From Oscillospiraceae bacterium (lineage in GTDB: Bacteria; Bacillota; Clostridia; Oscillospirales; Oscillospiraceae), in the NCBI GenBank assembly GCA_015067785.1, contig SVLR01000007.1, positions 1 through 64,000 of the forward strand: DNA of 64,000 bases, given 5' to 3'. Both the position numbers and the translations under genes were made by a program. Under the pieces are notes generated by a model that saw only the letters and a list, made by a program, of their open reading frames with translations, ran no database searches and had not been told where the DNA came from. Shown piece after piece: positions 52,729 through 61,327 of this stretch. Each line of letters opens with the position of its first letter. Positions within the stretch are counted from its first letter, which is position 1.

Positions 52729-52959
52729 AAGTATTGTACTTCATTGCCGAATTTTTTAACTTCTCGAAAAATTGGAAATAAACGGATATTTTGTGGGATT
52801 TTCTCCATTTTCTCTATGAAATAATTCGTGTGATTTCCTTTATCACTTCTTGCGATAAGCCACCGGAGGGGCGTAAGGGTTGACTTTTCGGGCTAAAAGC
52901 GCTATAATGCGTAGCATCAGAGGGGAAAACACCCCTCTGTGCAATGAAGTACAATACTT
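52729..52959. mobile_element. putative invertible promoter segment (phase switch), OFF orientation
   Basis: Perfect 19-bp inverted repeats, AAGTATTGTACTTCATTGC (52729-52747) and GCAATGAAGTACAATACTT (52941-52959), flank 193 bp. Each repeat holds a dyad, AAGTA-(TTG or CAA)-TACTT, with an asymmetric centre in opposite sense, as expected of tyrosine recombinase crossover sites oriented for inversion. A strong promoter at 52880-52908 points to the right, away from the prepilin gene. Flipping the segment would put it about 85 nt upstream of the prepilin ATG, reading into it. An intact recombinase lies 37 bp to the right. Structure is seen; inversion is inferred. Confidence 0.75.
52880..52908 (+). 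promoter_or_regulatory. sigma-A promoter inside the invertible segment
   Basis: TTGACT (52880-52885), 17 bp, TATAAT (52903-52908). It faces the 3' end of the recombinase gene as drawn. Confidence 0.85.
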
Positions 52960-53006
52960 TCTTTCCATATCCCTTTTTTGGCAGGCCGGGCGCCTGTCAT
53001 TTTTTA
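52918..53006 (+). ncRNA. predicted short transcript from the OFF-oriented promoter
   Basis: Transcription from near 52915 would make a hairpin CAGAGGGG-AAAACA-CCCCTCTG (52918-52939), cross the right inverted repeat, and meet a GC stem CAGGC/GCCTG (52982-52996) then TTTTTT (53000-53005). The RNA would overlap the last bases of the recombinase gene in antisense. Existence is inferred. Confidence 0.35.
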
Positions 53007-53953
53007 TGGGCAAAATTCGGCGCAAGCTTTTCCATATATCTGCGCTTTTGCGCCATTGGCGGGTGGACATAGATCGCCATCGTTGTGGCGACATTGGCGT
53101 GACCCATAATTTCCGACAGCGCCTTTGTATCAAAGCCCACCTCCACACAGCGGGTGGCAAAGGTATGCCGCAGAGCGTGAAAGCGGTACGCCGGCAGACC
53201 GTTCACCGTCAAAAAGCGCCGGTAGCGCTTATAAAAGGTGCAGGGCTCGATGGGGCTGTCACTTCCTGACAGTAGGTAAGCGCCCTCTACCGGGGTCAGC
53301 ATTCCCAGTCTTTCTGTCAAAAAGTGGGGCAGCGGGATCTGCCGGTAGGAATTGGCGGTCTTTGGCTCGCTGATGATAAGCTTCGTCCGATTATAGGAGG
53401 CGTTCAGGTCTGCGATCCGTTCCACCGTCCGGTTGACGGTAAGTGTCTTATTTTTCAGATCGATGTCCTCCCAGCGCAGTCCGCACAGCTCCCCGATCCG
53501 CAAGCCTGCAAAGAGGGATAGCATAATGCCTATGCTGGTGGTATCGTTGCGGCTCAGGATCAGCTTTTCCAGCAGCGCTCGACTGTCCGGCGGCAATGTG
53601 ACCATCTGGCGGTAGCTGCCGGGTAAGCGGATGCCGCGGGCAGGTGCGCAGGGATACCCGCAGAGCTGTCCGTACTGCAGCACCGTATTTAGCGTCGAGA
53701 GAATGTCTGAAACGGTTTTGGGCGCAAGTCCACTGCCCCGGATACCGCCCTGGGACAGCAAAAAGTCGGCATAGCCGCTGACTTGCAGGGTGTTTAGCTT
53801 GTAGACCGGTGTCTCCCCCAAATGAGGAAGGAGATACCGGTACACATTGCGATAATAGCGGGTATAGGTGGATTCCTTTACACGCATTCGCACATCCGCA
53901 AGCCAGATCGGTGCGAGCTCCTGAAGAGCTGTCGTTCGTGTCTTTCTTTGCAT
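52997..53953 (-). CDS. tyrosine recombinase, probable dedicated invertase
   Basis: A 318-residue integrase-family protein. The N-terminal SAM-like DNA-binding domain (about 12-100) is followed by a complete catalytic set: Arg152 (AGLRIGELCGLRW), Lys198 (EPKTANSYR), His259 and Arg262 (RFHALRHTFATR), His285 (MGHANVATTMAIY) and Tyr295. The ATG at 53951-53953 has GAGGAG upstream; a longer frame upstream is repeat-derived. No excisionase, phage or conjugation genes are near, and the gene ends 37 bp from the right inverted repeat, so a local invertase role for the prepilin switch is the best guess. Integrase remnant of an element is the alternative. Confidence 0.88.
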   Translation of the reverse strand: MQRKTRTTALQELAPIWLADVRMRVKESTYTRYYRNVYRYLLPHLGETPVYKLNTLQVSGYADFLLSQGGIRGSGLAPKTVSDILSTLNTVLQYGQLCGYPCAPARGIRLPGSYRQMVTLPPDSRALLEKLILSRNDTTSIGIMLSLFAGLRIGELCGLRWEDIDLKNKTLTVNRTVERIADLNASYNRTKLIISEPKTANSYRQIPLPHFLTERLGMLTPVEGAYLLSGSDSPIEPCTFYKRYRRFLTVNGLPAYRFHALRHTFATRCVEVGFDTKALSEIMGHANVATTMAIYVHPPMAQKRRYMEKLAPNFAHKK

Positions 53954-54465
53954 ATGTAATCTCCTCACAGAATAGATTTCCCGTATTACGGGTTGAGAAG
54001 ATTTTAGCATAAACCGAGATATCCGTAGGGGCGCATTGCTCGCCCGCAAACGAGATAGCTGCATGAATGTGCAGACAGAGAGGAACCTCTCAGTCTGCTC
54101 TACTGACAGCGCTCCCAGAGGGAGAGCCCTGTAGGCGTGCGGCAAGCGGGATGGGGAACCTGTCCCCTACGAGGGAAACGAAAAATGCACCCCGGTGGGG
54201 CAATGTCATTAAGTTAAGCCGAAGTGTCATTCCGATAAGTAGCGCACACTGGCGTGTGAATCTCAAGAAACGGCCTTGTATAAAAGATTGCCACAACCAG
54301 TTTGCGAACTGGTTTCGCAATGACAGAGGAAGGTCGCAGGTGCGGTTGGAATCAACTGACGACCGATGGTCGCCCCTACGATCTCTCCTGCCGGTGCAAT
54401 TTGTAGCTTGTAACTTGTAATTTATAATTTCCACCGCATCCCATCCCCCACCGTATTGGGAAGGC
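53954..54465. repeat. 512-bp gap made largely of interspersed repeats
   Basis: It contains a GTAGGGGCGCATTGCTCGCCCG end (about 54026), a CCTGTCCCCTACG fragment, the composite AGATTGCCAC...CGCAATGACAGAGGAAGGTCGCAGG unit (about 54283-54345), and GACGACCGATGGTCGCCCCTACG (about 54358-54381). An AT-rich end (TTGTAACTTGTAATTTATAATTT) follows. Open frames here are repeat artefacts. Confidence 0.6.
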
Positions 54466-54494
54466 TTTACTTTTTTATAGGTATGTGGTATGAT
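54466..54494 (+). promoter_or_regulatory. sigma-A promoter of the lipoprotein protease gene
   Basis: TTTACT (54466-54471), 17 bp, TATGAT (54489-54494), 34 bp before the ATG. Confidence 0.65.
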
Positions 54495-54528
54495 TTAGCT
54501 AAGTTACAAGCATTTGGGAGGTATGGCT

Positions 54529-55542
54529 ATGAAAAAGACACTATGCTTTGTGCTTATGGCAATTATGCTATTTTCCACATTGACCCTTTCCGGCTGTGAC
54601 GCAGTTTGGGATACGACCCCTGACCAATCGATTCTGGATCCCTTTGGAGGTATCCGACATTCCATCACCTTTGTTCCAAATAACGGTGCCCCCAATACAA
54701 GCGTGCGAATTGAAAACGGAAAAACCGTTGCTACACCTGCTGACCCCGAGAAGGAAAACTATCTTTTCCGCGGTTGGTATACGGACAGCGCCTTTACAAA
54801 CAGATATGACTTTGCAAAACCGGTAACCAAATCGCTGATCCTCTACGCAAAATACGAAATCGATGCCATAACGCTTACAAATAAGATCTCCACCGACACC
54901 ATAAAGGGTGTGGTGAAGATCTATAACAAAAGCTACAATTCTTTTTTAGGCTTTGAGACTGCTTCCGCCACCTCCCAGGGCTCCGGCTTCTGCTTCCATA
55001 TTCAGGATGGCTATTACTATATTTTGACCAATTGCCATGTTGCCATCAAAAAGGACGGCTATGACAACCAGAAATTTACCGTCGAGGATTATCAGGGACG
55101 GACCTATGAAGGCTACCTGATGAAAAGTGCCAATAAGAATGTGAATGCCATTGCGGCAGAATATGATCTTGCCTGTCTATATTTTAAGCCCGACTCCACC
55201 AATGTAAAAAGACTTCCCATCGTCATAAACGATCCTGATGTAGGTACGGATGTGATCTCCATCGGCGCACCCAACGGGCAAGCTAATTCTATTACCTACG
55301 GACAGATCTTCGGCTATGGAGAGGTCTCGCTGTCCAACACCTCTGCCGCTTCCAGCAATGTGACCTTTGATGTAATTGGTCACGATGCCTATATTAACAA
55401 CGGCTCCAGTGGCGGACCTCTTTTAGATGCCAATTTGAATGTAGTCGGTGTCAATTACGCCGGCACCACCTCCGCGGAGCGCGGTCTTGCCATCCCTGCG
55501 GAAAAGGTCAACGAATTTTTAGATCTCTATGTCTACGGTTAA
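54529..55542 (+). CDS. lipoprotein trypsin-like serine protease with InlB-type repeat
   Basis: A 337-residue secreted lipoprotein. A signal peptide with lipobox TLSGC (Cys23) is followed by one InlB B-repeat-like module (about 45-109: VRIENGKTVATPADPEKENY, FRGWYTDSAFTNRYDF, LYAKYE), then a trypsin-like S1C domain with His170 (LTNCHVA), Asp213 (EYDLACLYF) and Ser294 (NNGSSGGPLLD). All catalytic residues are kept, but no PDZ domain follows, unlike DegP/HtrA. The ATG at 54529 is preferred because GGGAGG lies 7 bases before it. It is followed 18 bp later by a small gene, likely in one transcript. Confidence 0.88.
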   Translation: MKKTLCFVLMAIMLFSTLTLSGCDAVWDTTPDQSILDPFGGIRHSITFVPNNGAPNTSVRIENGKTVATPADPEKENYLFRGWYTDSAFTNRYDFAKPVTKSLILYAKYEIDAITLTNKISTDTIKGVVKIYNKSYNSFLGFETASATSQGSGFCFHIQDGYYYILTNCHVAIKKDGYDNQKFTVEDYQGRTYEGYLMKSANKNVNAIAAEYDLACLYFKPDSTNVKRLPIVINDPDVGTDVISIGAPNGQANSITYGQIFGYGEVSLSNTSAASSNVTFDVIGHDAYINNGSSGGPLLDANLNVVGVNYAGTTSAERGLAIPAEKVNEFLDLYVYG

Positions 55543-55560
55543 GAATCCGGAGGTAAGAAT

Positions 55561-55839
55561 ATGAAAAAAGCATTTATGTGTAGCTTATGTCATAAGGGGC
55601 TCATTGGTGGCGGACTGTATTTAGAGCCGGAAACCGTCACTTTTCGGACACAGAAGCTGACCGTGGATAAAAAATACCGGAATTTAGTCTTGCCGCGCAG
55701 TGAGATCAAGGAAATTACTTGGCAGCAGAGCCTCTTCCCTATTGCCACCTTTCATATGGAAAACGGCGACAATTACAAAATGATGATTTTTAATAAATCG
55801 CGTTTTTGTAAGTGTTATCAGGAATTTAGAGCCAAATAA
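55561..55839 (+). CDS. hypothetical 92-residue protein, PH/GRAM-like pattern
   Basis: A soluble beta-rich protein. The order LYLEPETVTFRTQKLTV, YRNLVLPRSEIKEITWQQSLFP, IATFHMENGDNYKMMIFNKSRFC resembles small bacterial PH/GRAM-like domains, where a strand-rich sheet ends in one helix. There is no signal peptide. GGAGGTAAG precedes the ATG. It is likely cotranscribed with the protease; its job is unknown. Confidence 0.65.
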   Translation: MKKAFMCSLCHKGLIGGGLYLEPETVTFRTQKLTVDKKYRNLVLPRSEIKEITWQQSLFPIATFHMENGDNYKMMIFNKSRFCKCYQEFRAK

Positions 55840-55847
55840 AATTTACA

Positions 55848-55875
55848 GATACCGTCCGTTTGGGCGGTATCTTTT
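55848..55875 (+). terminator. terminator after the protease operon
   Basis: A 10-bp stem GATACCGTCC/GGGCGGTATC (one T-G pair), loop GTTT, then TTTTAT. Confidence 0.8.
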
Positions 55876-55892
55876 ATATTTAAATAATTTTC

Positions 55893-55921
55893 TTGATCTT
55901 TGAATATTTTGTTTATAAAAT
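55893..55921 (+). promoter_or_regulatory. sigma-A promoter of the ABC exporter gene
   Basis: TTGATC (55893-55898), 17 bp, TAAAAT (55916-55921) in an AT-rich stretch; the leader is about 50 nt. Confidence 0.6.
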
Positions 55922-55978
55922 ATTCATAATAGTAGGATATACTCATTAAAAATCAAACTTTTATAGGGAGATAGATTT

Positions 55979-58966
55979 ATGTTGGATTTAAACGGTATTA
56001 CGAAAGTTTATGCCGCAGGAGAGCTGCGTGTCCACGCGCTGCGGGGTGTGGATATGGCATTCCGGAAAGCGGAATTTGTGTCCATATTAGGTCCCTCCGG
56101 CTGCGGTAAGACCACGCTCTTAAACATTATCGGCGGTCTGGACCGGTACACCGCGGGCGATCTGCGGATCAACGGACGGTCCACCAAGGAATTCCGTGAC
56201 CGGGACTGGGACAGCTACCGAAACCACTCCGTCGGCTTCGTGTTCCAAAGCTATAATCTGATCCCCCACCAGTCTGTGCTGCAGAATGTAGAGCTGGCGC
56301 TGACCCTTTCCGGTGTATCCAAGAAGGAACGCCGCAAGCGGGCAAAGGAAGCCCTCGTCCGGGTAGGCTTGGGCGATCAGTTTAAGAAAAAGCCCAGCGA
56401 GATGTCCGGCGGACAGATGCAGCGCGTTGCCATTGCCCGGGCCATCGTCAATAACCCCGACATTGTTCTTGCCGACGAGCCCACCGGTGCGCTGGACACC
56501 GAGACCAGCGTACAGGTTATGGAGATCCTGAAAGAGATCGCGAAGGACCGTCTCGTTGTAATGGTGACCCACAACCCGGATCTAGCAGAAACCTACTCCA
56601 CCCGGATCATCCGGATGGTAGACGGCAAGGTGATTAGCGATACGATGCCCTTGACTGATGAAGAAATAAATGCAGAAAAAGAGCAGGAAAAGGCCCTTAT
56701 CCGCTCCAAAAAGGCAGAAAAAAAGCCCTCCATGTCCCTCTTTACTTCCTTCGGTCTGTCCCTTAAAAATCTCTTTACCAAAAAGGGCCGCACTATGCTG
56801 ACCTCCTTCGCCGGCTCTATCGGCATCATCGGCATTGCGCTGATCTATGCGGTCTCTCAGGGTGCCACCACCTACATTAATCTGGTGCAGGAAGAGGCAC
56901 TGACCGCCTATCCCCTGACGCTTCAGTCCCAGACGATGGATCTGTCTTCCCTTATGGAGACCTTTATCGGCAACGCCGAGTCCTTTGGTGACCACGAAAA
57001 CGATGCAGTCTATCAGAAGGCGATGGTCTACCATCTTGTCAATGCCCTTGCCAAGGTAGAGACCAGCAAGAACGACCTTGCTGCCTTCAAAAACCATATT
57101 GAAACGGCTGTGAAAAACGGCGGCTCAATTGCCGACGCCCTAACCGGCATCCAGTACAGCTACGATCTGGATCTCTTGGTCTACACCCAAAATGTGGACG
57201 GTGAGATCATCCCCTCCGATTCCCAAAGCCTGATGCAGGATATGCTGCTGGAGGTCATGGGTATGGAGCTGAGCGCTTCCCTGTCAGGCGGTGCCAGCGG
57301 TATGATGTCCATGGGCGGCTCCGGCTCCTCCACCTGGGAAGAGCTTATGCCCGGCAAGGATGGCGCGCTTGTAAATGATGTGGTGAAAAAGCAGTACGAT
57401 ATCATCCACGGCTCCTGGCCCACTGCCTATAATGAGGTCGTTTTAGTGGTGGACAGCAACAACGAGCTGGACGATATGGCGCTGTACGCCCTGGGTCTTA
57501 AATCCGAGCAGGAGATCCGGGATCTTATGAACGCGGCAATGAACCAAACTGAGCTGGAATACGAGCAGAAGAGCTGGTCCTATGAGGAGATCTGCGGTAT
57601 GGAGTTTAAGATCGTTCTCAACACCTCCTGCTATACAAAAGATGAGCACTCCGGTCTCTACTTCGATCTGCGGGACACCTCCGCCGGTCTTAAATATCTT
57701 TACGACAACGGCATCCCCATGAAGGTCAGCGGCATTATCCGTCCCAATCCCGACGCCTCCGCCTCCACCATCGGCGGCACCATCGCCTACACCAACGCAT
57801 TGACTGCCCGTGTGGTAGAGGAGATCCGAAACAACGAGATCATTGCCGATCAGCTCAAATCCCCCGATGTGGATATTTTCACCGGTCTCCCCTTCCCGGA
57901 AAATGTCAGCAATATGACCGATGCAGAAAAGGAAACGGCCTTCCGGGAGTATATTGATCTTTTGGACGAAAAGGGCAAGGCGAATGCCTATGTGACCATT
58001 ATGTCCATCCCTAAGGACGAGGATGTGGATAAGTTCGTGAAGGCGCAGCTTGCTGCTGCCGGTGGACGGGAGAAGATCGAGCAGACTATGCTTATGGTCC
58101 TTGTCTCCCAGACCGGTATGAAGGAAAGCGAGCTTTCCGGCTATCTGAGCGCCATGAAGGACGAGGACATTGAAGAAATGTATGCCATGGTCCTGACAGA
58201 GCAGTATAAAGCAATGTATGCTGCACAGGTGCAGGGCAAGCTAAATGCTGTACCGCAGGCACAGAAGGTGCTCCTTCTGAATCAGCTCCTTGACAGCTTT
58301 ACCGCTGCGGACTGCGCCCGATACTACGAGCATGTGCTGGTCTTCTCCGAGAGCAGCCTGGAAAACAATCTGCGCCGGCTGGGCTATGTGGATCTGAACG
58401 ACCCCGCCTCCATTCGGCTCTACGCCTCCACCTTTGAAAATAAGGATGTCATTGAGGCATTCATCAAGGACTATAACGATACGGTGGATGAGCTGTCTGA
58501 GATCCGCTACACTGACTATATCGGCATTATGATGGCCTCCATCACCACCATCATCAACGCCATCACCTATGTGCTGATCTCCTTTGTGGCGGTGTCTCTG
58601 GTGGTCTCCTCCATTATGATCGGCGTCATCACCCTCATTTCCGTCCAGGAGCGCACCAAGGAGATCGGAATACTGCGTGCCATCGGCGCTTCTAAACGGA
58701 ATGTATCGAGTATGTTTACGGCAGAAACGGTGATCATCGGCTTTGCCTCGGGACTGCTGGGTGTGCTGGTGACCTACGGGCTGTGCATTCCCATCAATAT
58801 GATCCTTGTGGCGCTGACCGGCATCCCCAATCTCCGGGCGATCCTGCCGGTCGATGTGGCCGTTACCCTGATCGTTATCAGTATGCTGCTGACCTTGGTC
58901 GCAGGCATTATCCCCTCCCGCAGCGCAGCCCGGAAGGATCCGGTGGTGGCGCTCCGCACAGAGTAA
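55979..58966 (+). CDS. fused MacB-like ABC exporter (ATPase plus FtsX permease)
   Basis: A 995-residue protein. The ATPase has Walker [10 protein letters not shown] (38-46), Q-loop VFQSYNLIP, signature MSGGQMQR and Walker [14 protein letters not shown] first membrane helix (about 275-297) leads to a very large extracytoplasmic domain (about 300-850). Three C-terminal helices of FtsX type follow ([74 protein letters not shown]). These mechanotransmission proteins export peptides or act on envelope processes. No two-component system is adjacent, unlike BceAB. Own promoter and terminator. Confidence 0.92.
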   Translation: MLDLNGITKVYAAGELRVHALRGVDMAFRKAEFVSILGPSGCGKTTLLNIIGGLDRYTAGDLRINGRSTKEFRDRDWDSYRNHSVGFVFQSYNLIPHQSVLQNVELALTLSGVSKKERRKRAKEALVRVGLGDQFKKKPSEMSGGQMQRVAIARAIVNNPDIVLADEPTGALDTETSVQVMEILKEIAKDRLVVMVTHNPDLAETYSTRIIRMVDGKVISDTMPLTDEEINAEKEQEKALIRSKKAEKKPSMSLFTSFGLSLKNLFTKKGRTMLTSFAGSIGIIGIALIYAVSQGATTYINLVQEEALTAYPLTLQSQTMDLSSLMETFIGNAESFGDHENDAVYQKAMVYHLVNALAKVETSKNDLAAFKNHIETAVKNGGSIADALTGIQYSYDLDLLVYTQNVDGEIIPSDSQSLMQDMLLEVMGMELSASLSGGASGMMSMGGSGSSTWEELMPGKDGALVNDVVKKQYDIIHGSWPTAYNEVVLVVDSNNELDDMALYALGLKSEQEIRDLMNAAMNQTELEYEQKSWSYEEICGMEFKIVLNTSCYTKDEHSGLYFDLRDTSAGLKYLYDNGIPMKVSGIIRPNPDASASTIGGTIAYTNALTARVVEEIRNNEIIADQLKSPDVDIFTGLPFPENVSNMTDAEKETAFREYIDLLDEKGKANAYVTIMSIPKDEDVDKFVKAQLAAAGGREKIEQTMLMVLVSQTGMKESELSGYLSAMKDEDIEEMYAMVLTEQYKAMYAAQVQGKLNAVPQAQKVLLLNQLLDSFTAADCARYYEHVLVFSESSLENNLRRLGYVDLNDPASIRLYASTFENKDVIEAFIKDYNDTVDELSEIRYTDYIGIMMASITTIINAITYVLISFVAVSLVVSSIMIGVITLISVQERTKEIGILRAIGASKRNVSSMFTAETVIIGFASGLLGVLVTYGLCIPINMILVALTGIPNLRAILPVDVAVTLIVISMLLTLVAGIIPSRSAARKDPVVALRTE

Positions 58967-58975
58967 TTATGATTC

Positions 58976-59009
58976 AGCCGGTACGGTCAAAAGACTGTAC
59001 CGGCTTTTT
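58976..59009 (+). terminator. terminator of the ABC exporter gene
   Basis: A 13-bp stem AGCCGGTACGGTC/GACTGTACCGGCT, loop AAAA, then TTTTT. Confidence 0.88.
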
Positions 59010-59042
59010 ATGGATATGTGCTTAATAGTTCCTTAAAATCTC

Positions 59043-59071
59043 TTTACATTTTTTTAACAATATGATATACT
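59043..59071 (+). promoter_or_regulatory. sigma-A promoter of the YwaF-like gene
   Basis: TTTACA (59043-59048), 17 bp, TATACT (59066-59071). Confidence 0.68.
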
Positions 59072-59128
59072 GGGGCTATGCACCGGGTGTGCTATGATCG
59101 AATGAAGAAAGAAATGAGGCGGAAATGT

Positions 59129-59938
59129 ATGGAGTTTTTCGAAGATCTGCTGCGCCTTTTGGACAGCAAAATGACAACACCGCAGCCCTATGGATGGTTT
59201 CATCTGCTTTGGTTTGCAGCATCCATTCTGGTTGGCGTAGTGCTTTGCTGCACCCATAAAAAGGGGGATGATGCCCGGGTACGCCGCACCGTACTGATCA
59301 CCGCCATCATCGTGACCGTTATGGAGATCTACAAGCAGATCAACTACAGCTTCTCCTACGAAAACGGGATCGAATTTTACTACCAGTGGTACATCTTCCC
59401 ATGGCAATTTTGCTCCACACCCCTGTTCGTGGGACTGATTGCAGGCTTTACGAAGAAAGGCCTCGTTCACAGAGCCACCAACGCATATCTCGCAACCTAT
59501 GCCCTCTTTGCCGGTCTTTGTGTGATGTGCTATCCAACAACGGTCTTCACACGGACTATCGGTATCAATATCCAGACTATGTTCTGCCACGGCTCGATGA
59601 TCACCGTTGCCATTTATCTGCTGGGCTCCGGCTATGTAAAGGCAGACAAGAAGACCTTTCTGCGAGCCGCTTCTGTGTTTGCCATTGCGGTGGGTATTGC
59701 GGTCCTTCTCAACGAGATCGGCTACCGCACCGGGCTGACAAACGACCATTTCTTCAATATGTTCTACATCAGCCCCTATTGCGATCCCCATCTGCCGGTA
59801 TATTCTATCGTGCAGCAGTATGTCCCCTTCCCCTTCTGCCTGTTTATTTACATTGCAGGCTTCAGCGCCGCCGTGGCCATTATATTGCTGGCGGTAAAGG
59901 GTATTCAGGTGCTGGTAAAGAAAAAGGTTAATGTTTAA
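59129..59938 (+). CDS. YwaF-like integral membrane protein (TIGR02206 type)
   Basis: A 269-residue membrane protein with about six to seven helices. Features of the YwaF group are the early helix HLLWFAASILVGVVL, the QWYIFPWQFCSTPLFVGLIAG segment and a C-terminal half with GYRTGLTNDHFFNMFYISPYC. Function is unknown. The ATG at 59129 has GAGGCGGA upstream; earlier starts lie at or before the predicted transcription start. It is convergent with the dehydrogenase gene across an inverted-repeat element. Confidence 0.78.
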   Translation: MEFFEDLLRLLDSKMTTPQPYGWFHLLWFAASILVGVVLCCTHKKGDDARVRRTVLITAIIVTVMEIYKQINYSFSYENGIEFYYQWYIFPWQFCSTPLFVGLIAGFTKKGLVHRATNAYLATYALFAGLCVMCYPTTVFTRTIGINIQTMFCHGSMITVAIYLLGSGYVKADKKTFLRAASVFAIAVGIAVLLNEIGYRTGLTNDHFFNMFYISPYCDPHLPVYSIVQQYVPFPFCLFIYIAGFSAAVAIILLAVKGIQVLVKKKVNV

Positions 59939-59945
59939 TGTAAAA

Positions 59946-60014
59946 AGGACCGTCGAGGATGCCGGTCCCTACAAAGGTACATTCCAATGTAGGGACCGGC
60001 CTCCGGACGGTCCT
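59946..60014. repeat. inverted-repeat element (GGACCG...GGTCCCTACA family)
   Basis: Arms AGGACCGTCGAGG... (59946-59973) and ...CGGACGGTCCT (59988-60014) with GGTCCCTACA/TGTAGGGACC inside form a hairpin of about 27 bp. It fills the gap between convergent genes and could terminate both. Confidence 0.7.
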
Positions 60015-60040
60015 AAATTCTTTTCAGCAAGGTTTGCAGC

Positions 60041-61300
60041 TTACAGAGCCTTTGCGTTTGCCAGCAGGTACTTTTCTGCCTCGGGGCACCACAGATTGTT
60101 GTGGGCCTTGCAGATACGGTCCAGCTCTGCAAACAGAGGATCGGTTTTGCCCTTTTCCTCAAACTCGGAGATTGCAGTAAGCGGCAGGTCGATCTGGGTG
60201 TAGATCAGCTTCTTGCCGCCGGGGATCTTAGGCAGGTTCAAGGTGGTATCGATGACAGCGTTCAGTCCGCCGATGTGGGTGACCAGCGCAGAGGGATTGA
60301 GCCGACCGGCATTCATCATCTCGATGGCTTCCTGCATATCGTTGGTGTTACCGCCGGAGGTGCCAACCACATGGGTGTAGAGATAGTGGACATTGTACCA
60401 GTTGAAGGGAGCCTTGAACTGACTGTCGGTAGGACCGGCAAAGAAGTTCAAACAGCCGTCAAAGCCTAAAATGTCGTCCGCCTGCTCGATAACGGGCTTT
60501 ACGGGTGCGAAGCAGACCACATCGTCGTAGCCGGTGCCGCCGGTAAGGCTGCGCAGGTACTCCGTTGCGTTCTCCATACGGGTGTTGACATAGTGCAGCT
60601 CGATGCCGTACTTGGCAGCCTCTTCTACGGTGTAGATGGAGGCTGCGCGCTCCAGTCTTGCCTCATCGATATCGGTAATGACCAAGAGGCTGGGGCGGCG
60701 GTCGCAGTGGATCGCATAGTCAATGGCAGCCAGACCCATAGGACCGACGGAAGCCAGCAGACACATCTTGCCGCCTTCCTTGATGCCCATTTCGTGGACA
60801 TAGGAGCCGGCCTTGGTGTGATACATTGCGTGGAAGGTACCGATGACGCAGCTGAGCGGTTCTGCCAAAGAGCCATAGTAATATGTATCGGAATTATAGG
60901 GCAGCAGGCAGTTTTCCAGCAGGGTCTCGATGGGCACATTGCCGTACTGGGCATCACCGCCGCAGAACTCGTAGGAGTAGCCGGGCGCCATCTGAGAGCC
61001 CTTGTGGAAGTGGGCAGGCTGGATAACAAACTTGTCGCCCACCTTATACTTGTGCTTCCAGTTTTCGCCGACTTCTACGATGTCACCGCAGAACTCGTGA
61101 CCCACGATGGTGGGGGTCAGGTCGCAGCGGTCAGGTACGCGCTTGTGGTCGCCGCCCTCAACGGCAGCCTTATAGCTGGACATACAAAGGCTGTCGGATA
61201 CGACCCGGATGCGGACACCGTCGGGACCGATCTCGGGAAGGGTTACTTCATCAAGACGCAGGTCCATTTTGCCATGGATTCTTACTGCTTTGGTATTCAT
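60041..61300 (-). CDS. zinc-type dehydrogenase, L-sorbose 1-phosphate reductase-like
   Basis: A 419-residue medium-chain dehydrogenase. GHEFCGDIVEVGENW is the zinc-enzyme signature and ASVGPMGLAAIDYAI the nucleotide-binding turn; GTSGGNTNDMQEAIEMMNAG occurs late. The long form (about 420 residues) with EPLSCVIGTFHAMYH resembles SorE/YggP-type L-sorbose 1-phosphate reductases. It sits after a PHP-domain gene and an SDR gene on the same strand, suggesting sugar alcohol or ketose phosphate use. Substrate not proven. Confidence 0.8.
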   Translation of the reverse strand: MNTKAVRIHGKMDLRLDEVTLPEIGPDGVRIRVVSDSLCMSSYKAAVEGGDHKRVPDRCDLTPTIVGHEFCGDIVEVGENWKHKYKVGDKFVIQPAHFHKGSQMAPGYSYEFCGGDAQYGNVPIETLLENCLLPYNSDTYYYGSLAEPLSCVIGTFHAMYHTKAGSYVHEMGIKEGGKMCLLASVGPMGLAAIDYAIHCDRRPSLLVITDIDEARLERAASIYTVEEAAKYGIELHYVNTRMENATEYLRSLTGGTGYDDVVCFAPVKPVIEQADDILGFDGCLNFFAGPTDSQFKAPFNWYNVHYLYTHVVGTSGGNTNDMQEAIEMMNAGRLNPSALVTHIGGLNAVIDTTLNLPKIPGGKKLIYTQIDLPLTAISEFEEKGKTDPLFAELDRICKAHNNLWCPEAEKYLLANAKAL

Positions 61301-61327
61301 AATAAATTCCTCCTATAAGAAATGTGT

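Noticed and set aside
52722-52748. Left repeat read as a simple terminator hairpin
   Set aside because: It has a 12-bp dyad and T run on the plus strand, but no plus-strand gene ends there, and its core recurs inverted at 52941, which a terminator would not explain.
53954-54145. Upstream extension of the recombinase frame
   Set aside because: The extra 64 codons are repeat-derived and the ATG at 53953 has a good GAGGAG ribosome site.
54090-54434. 114-codon minus-strand frame
   Set aside because: Made entirely of interspersed repeat sequence; no start signal or family.
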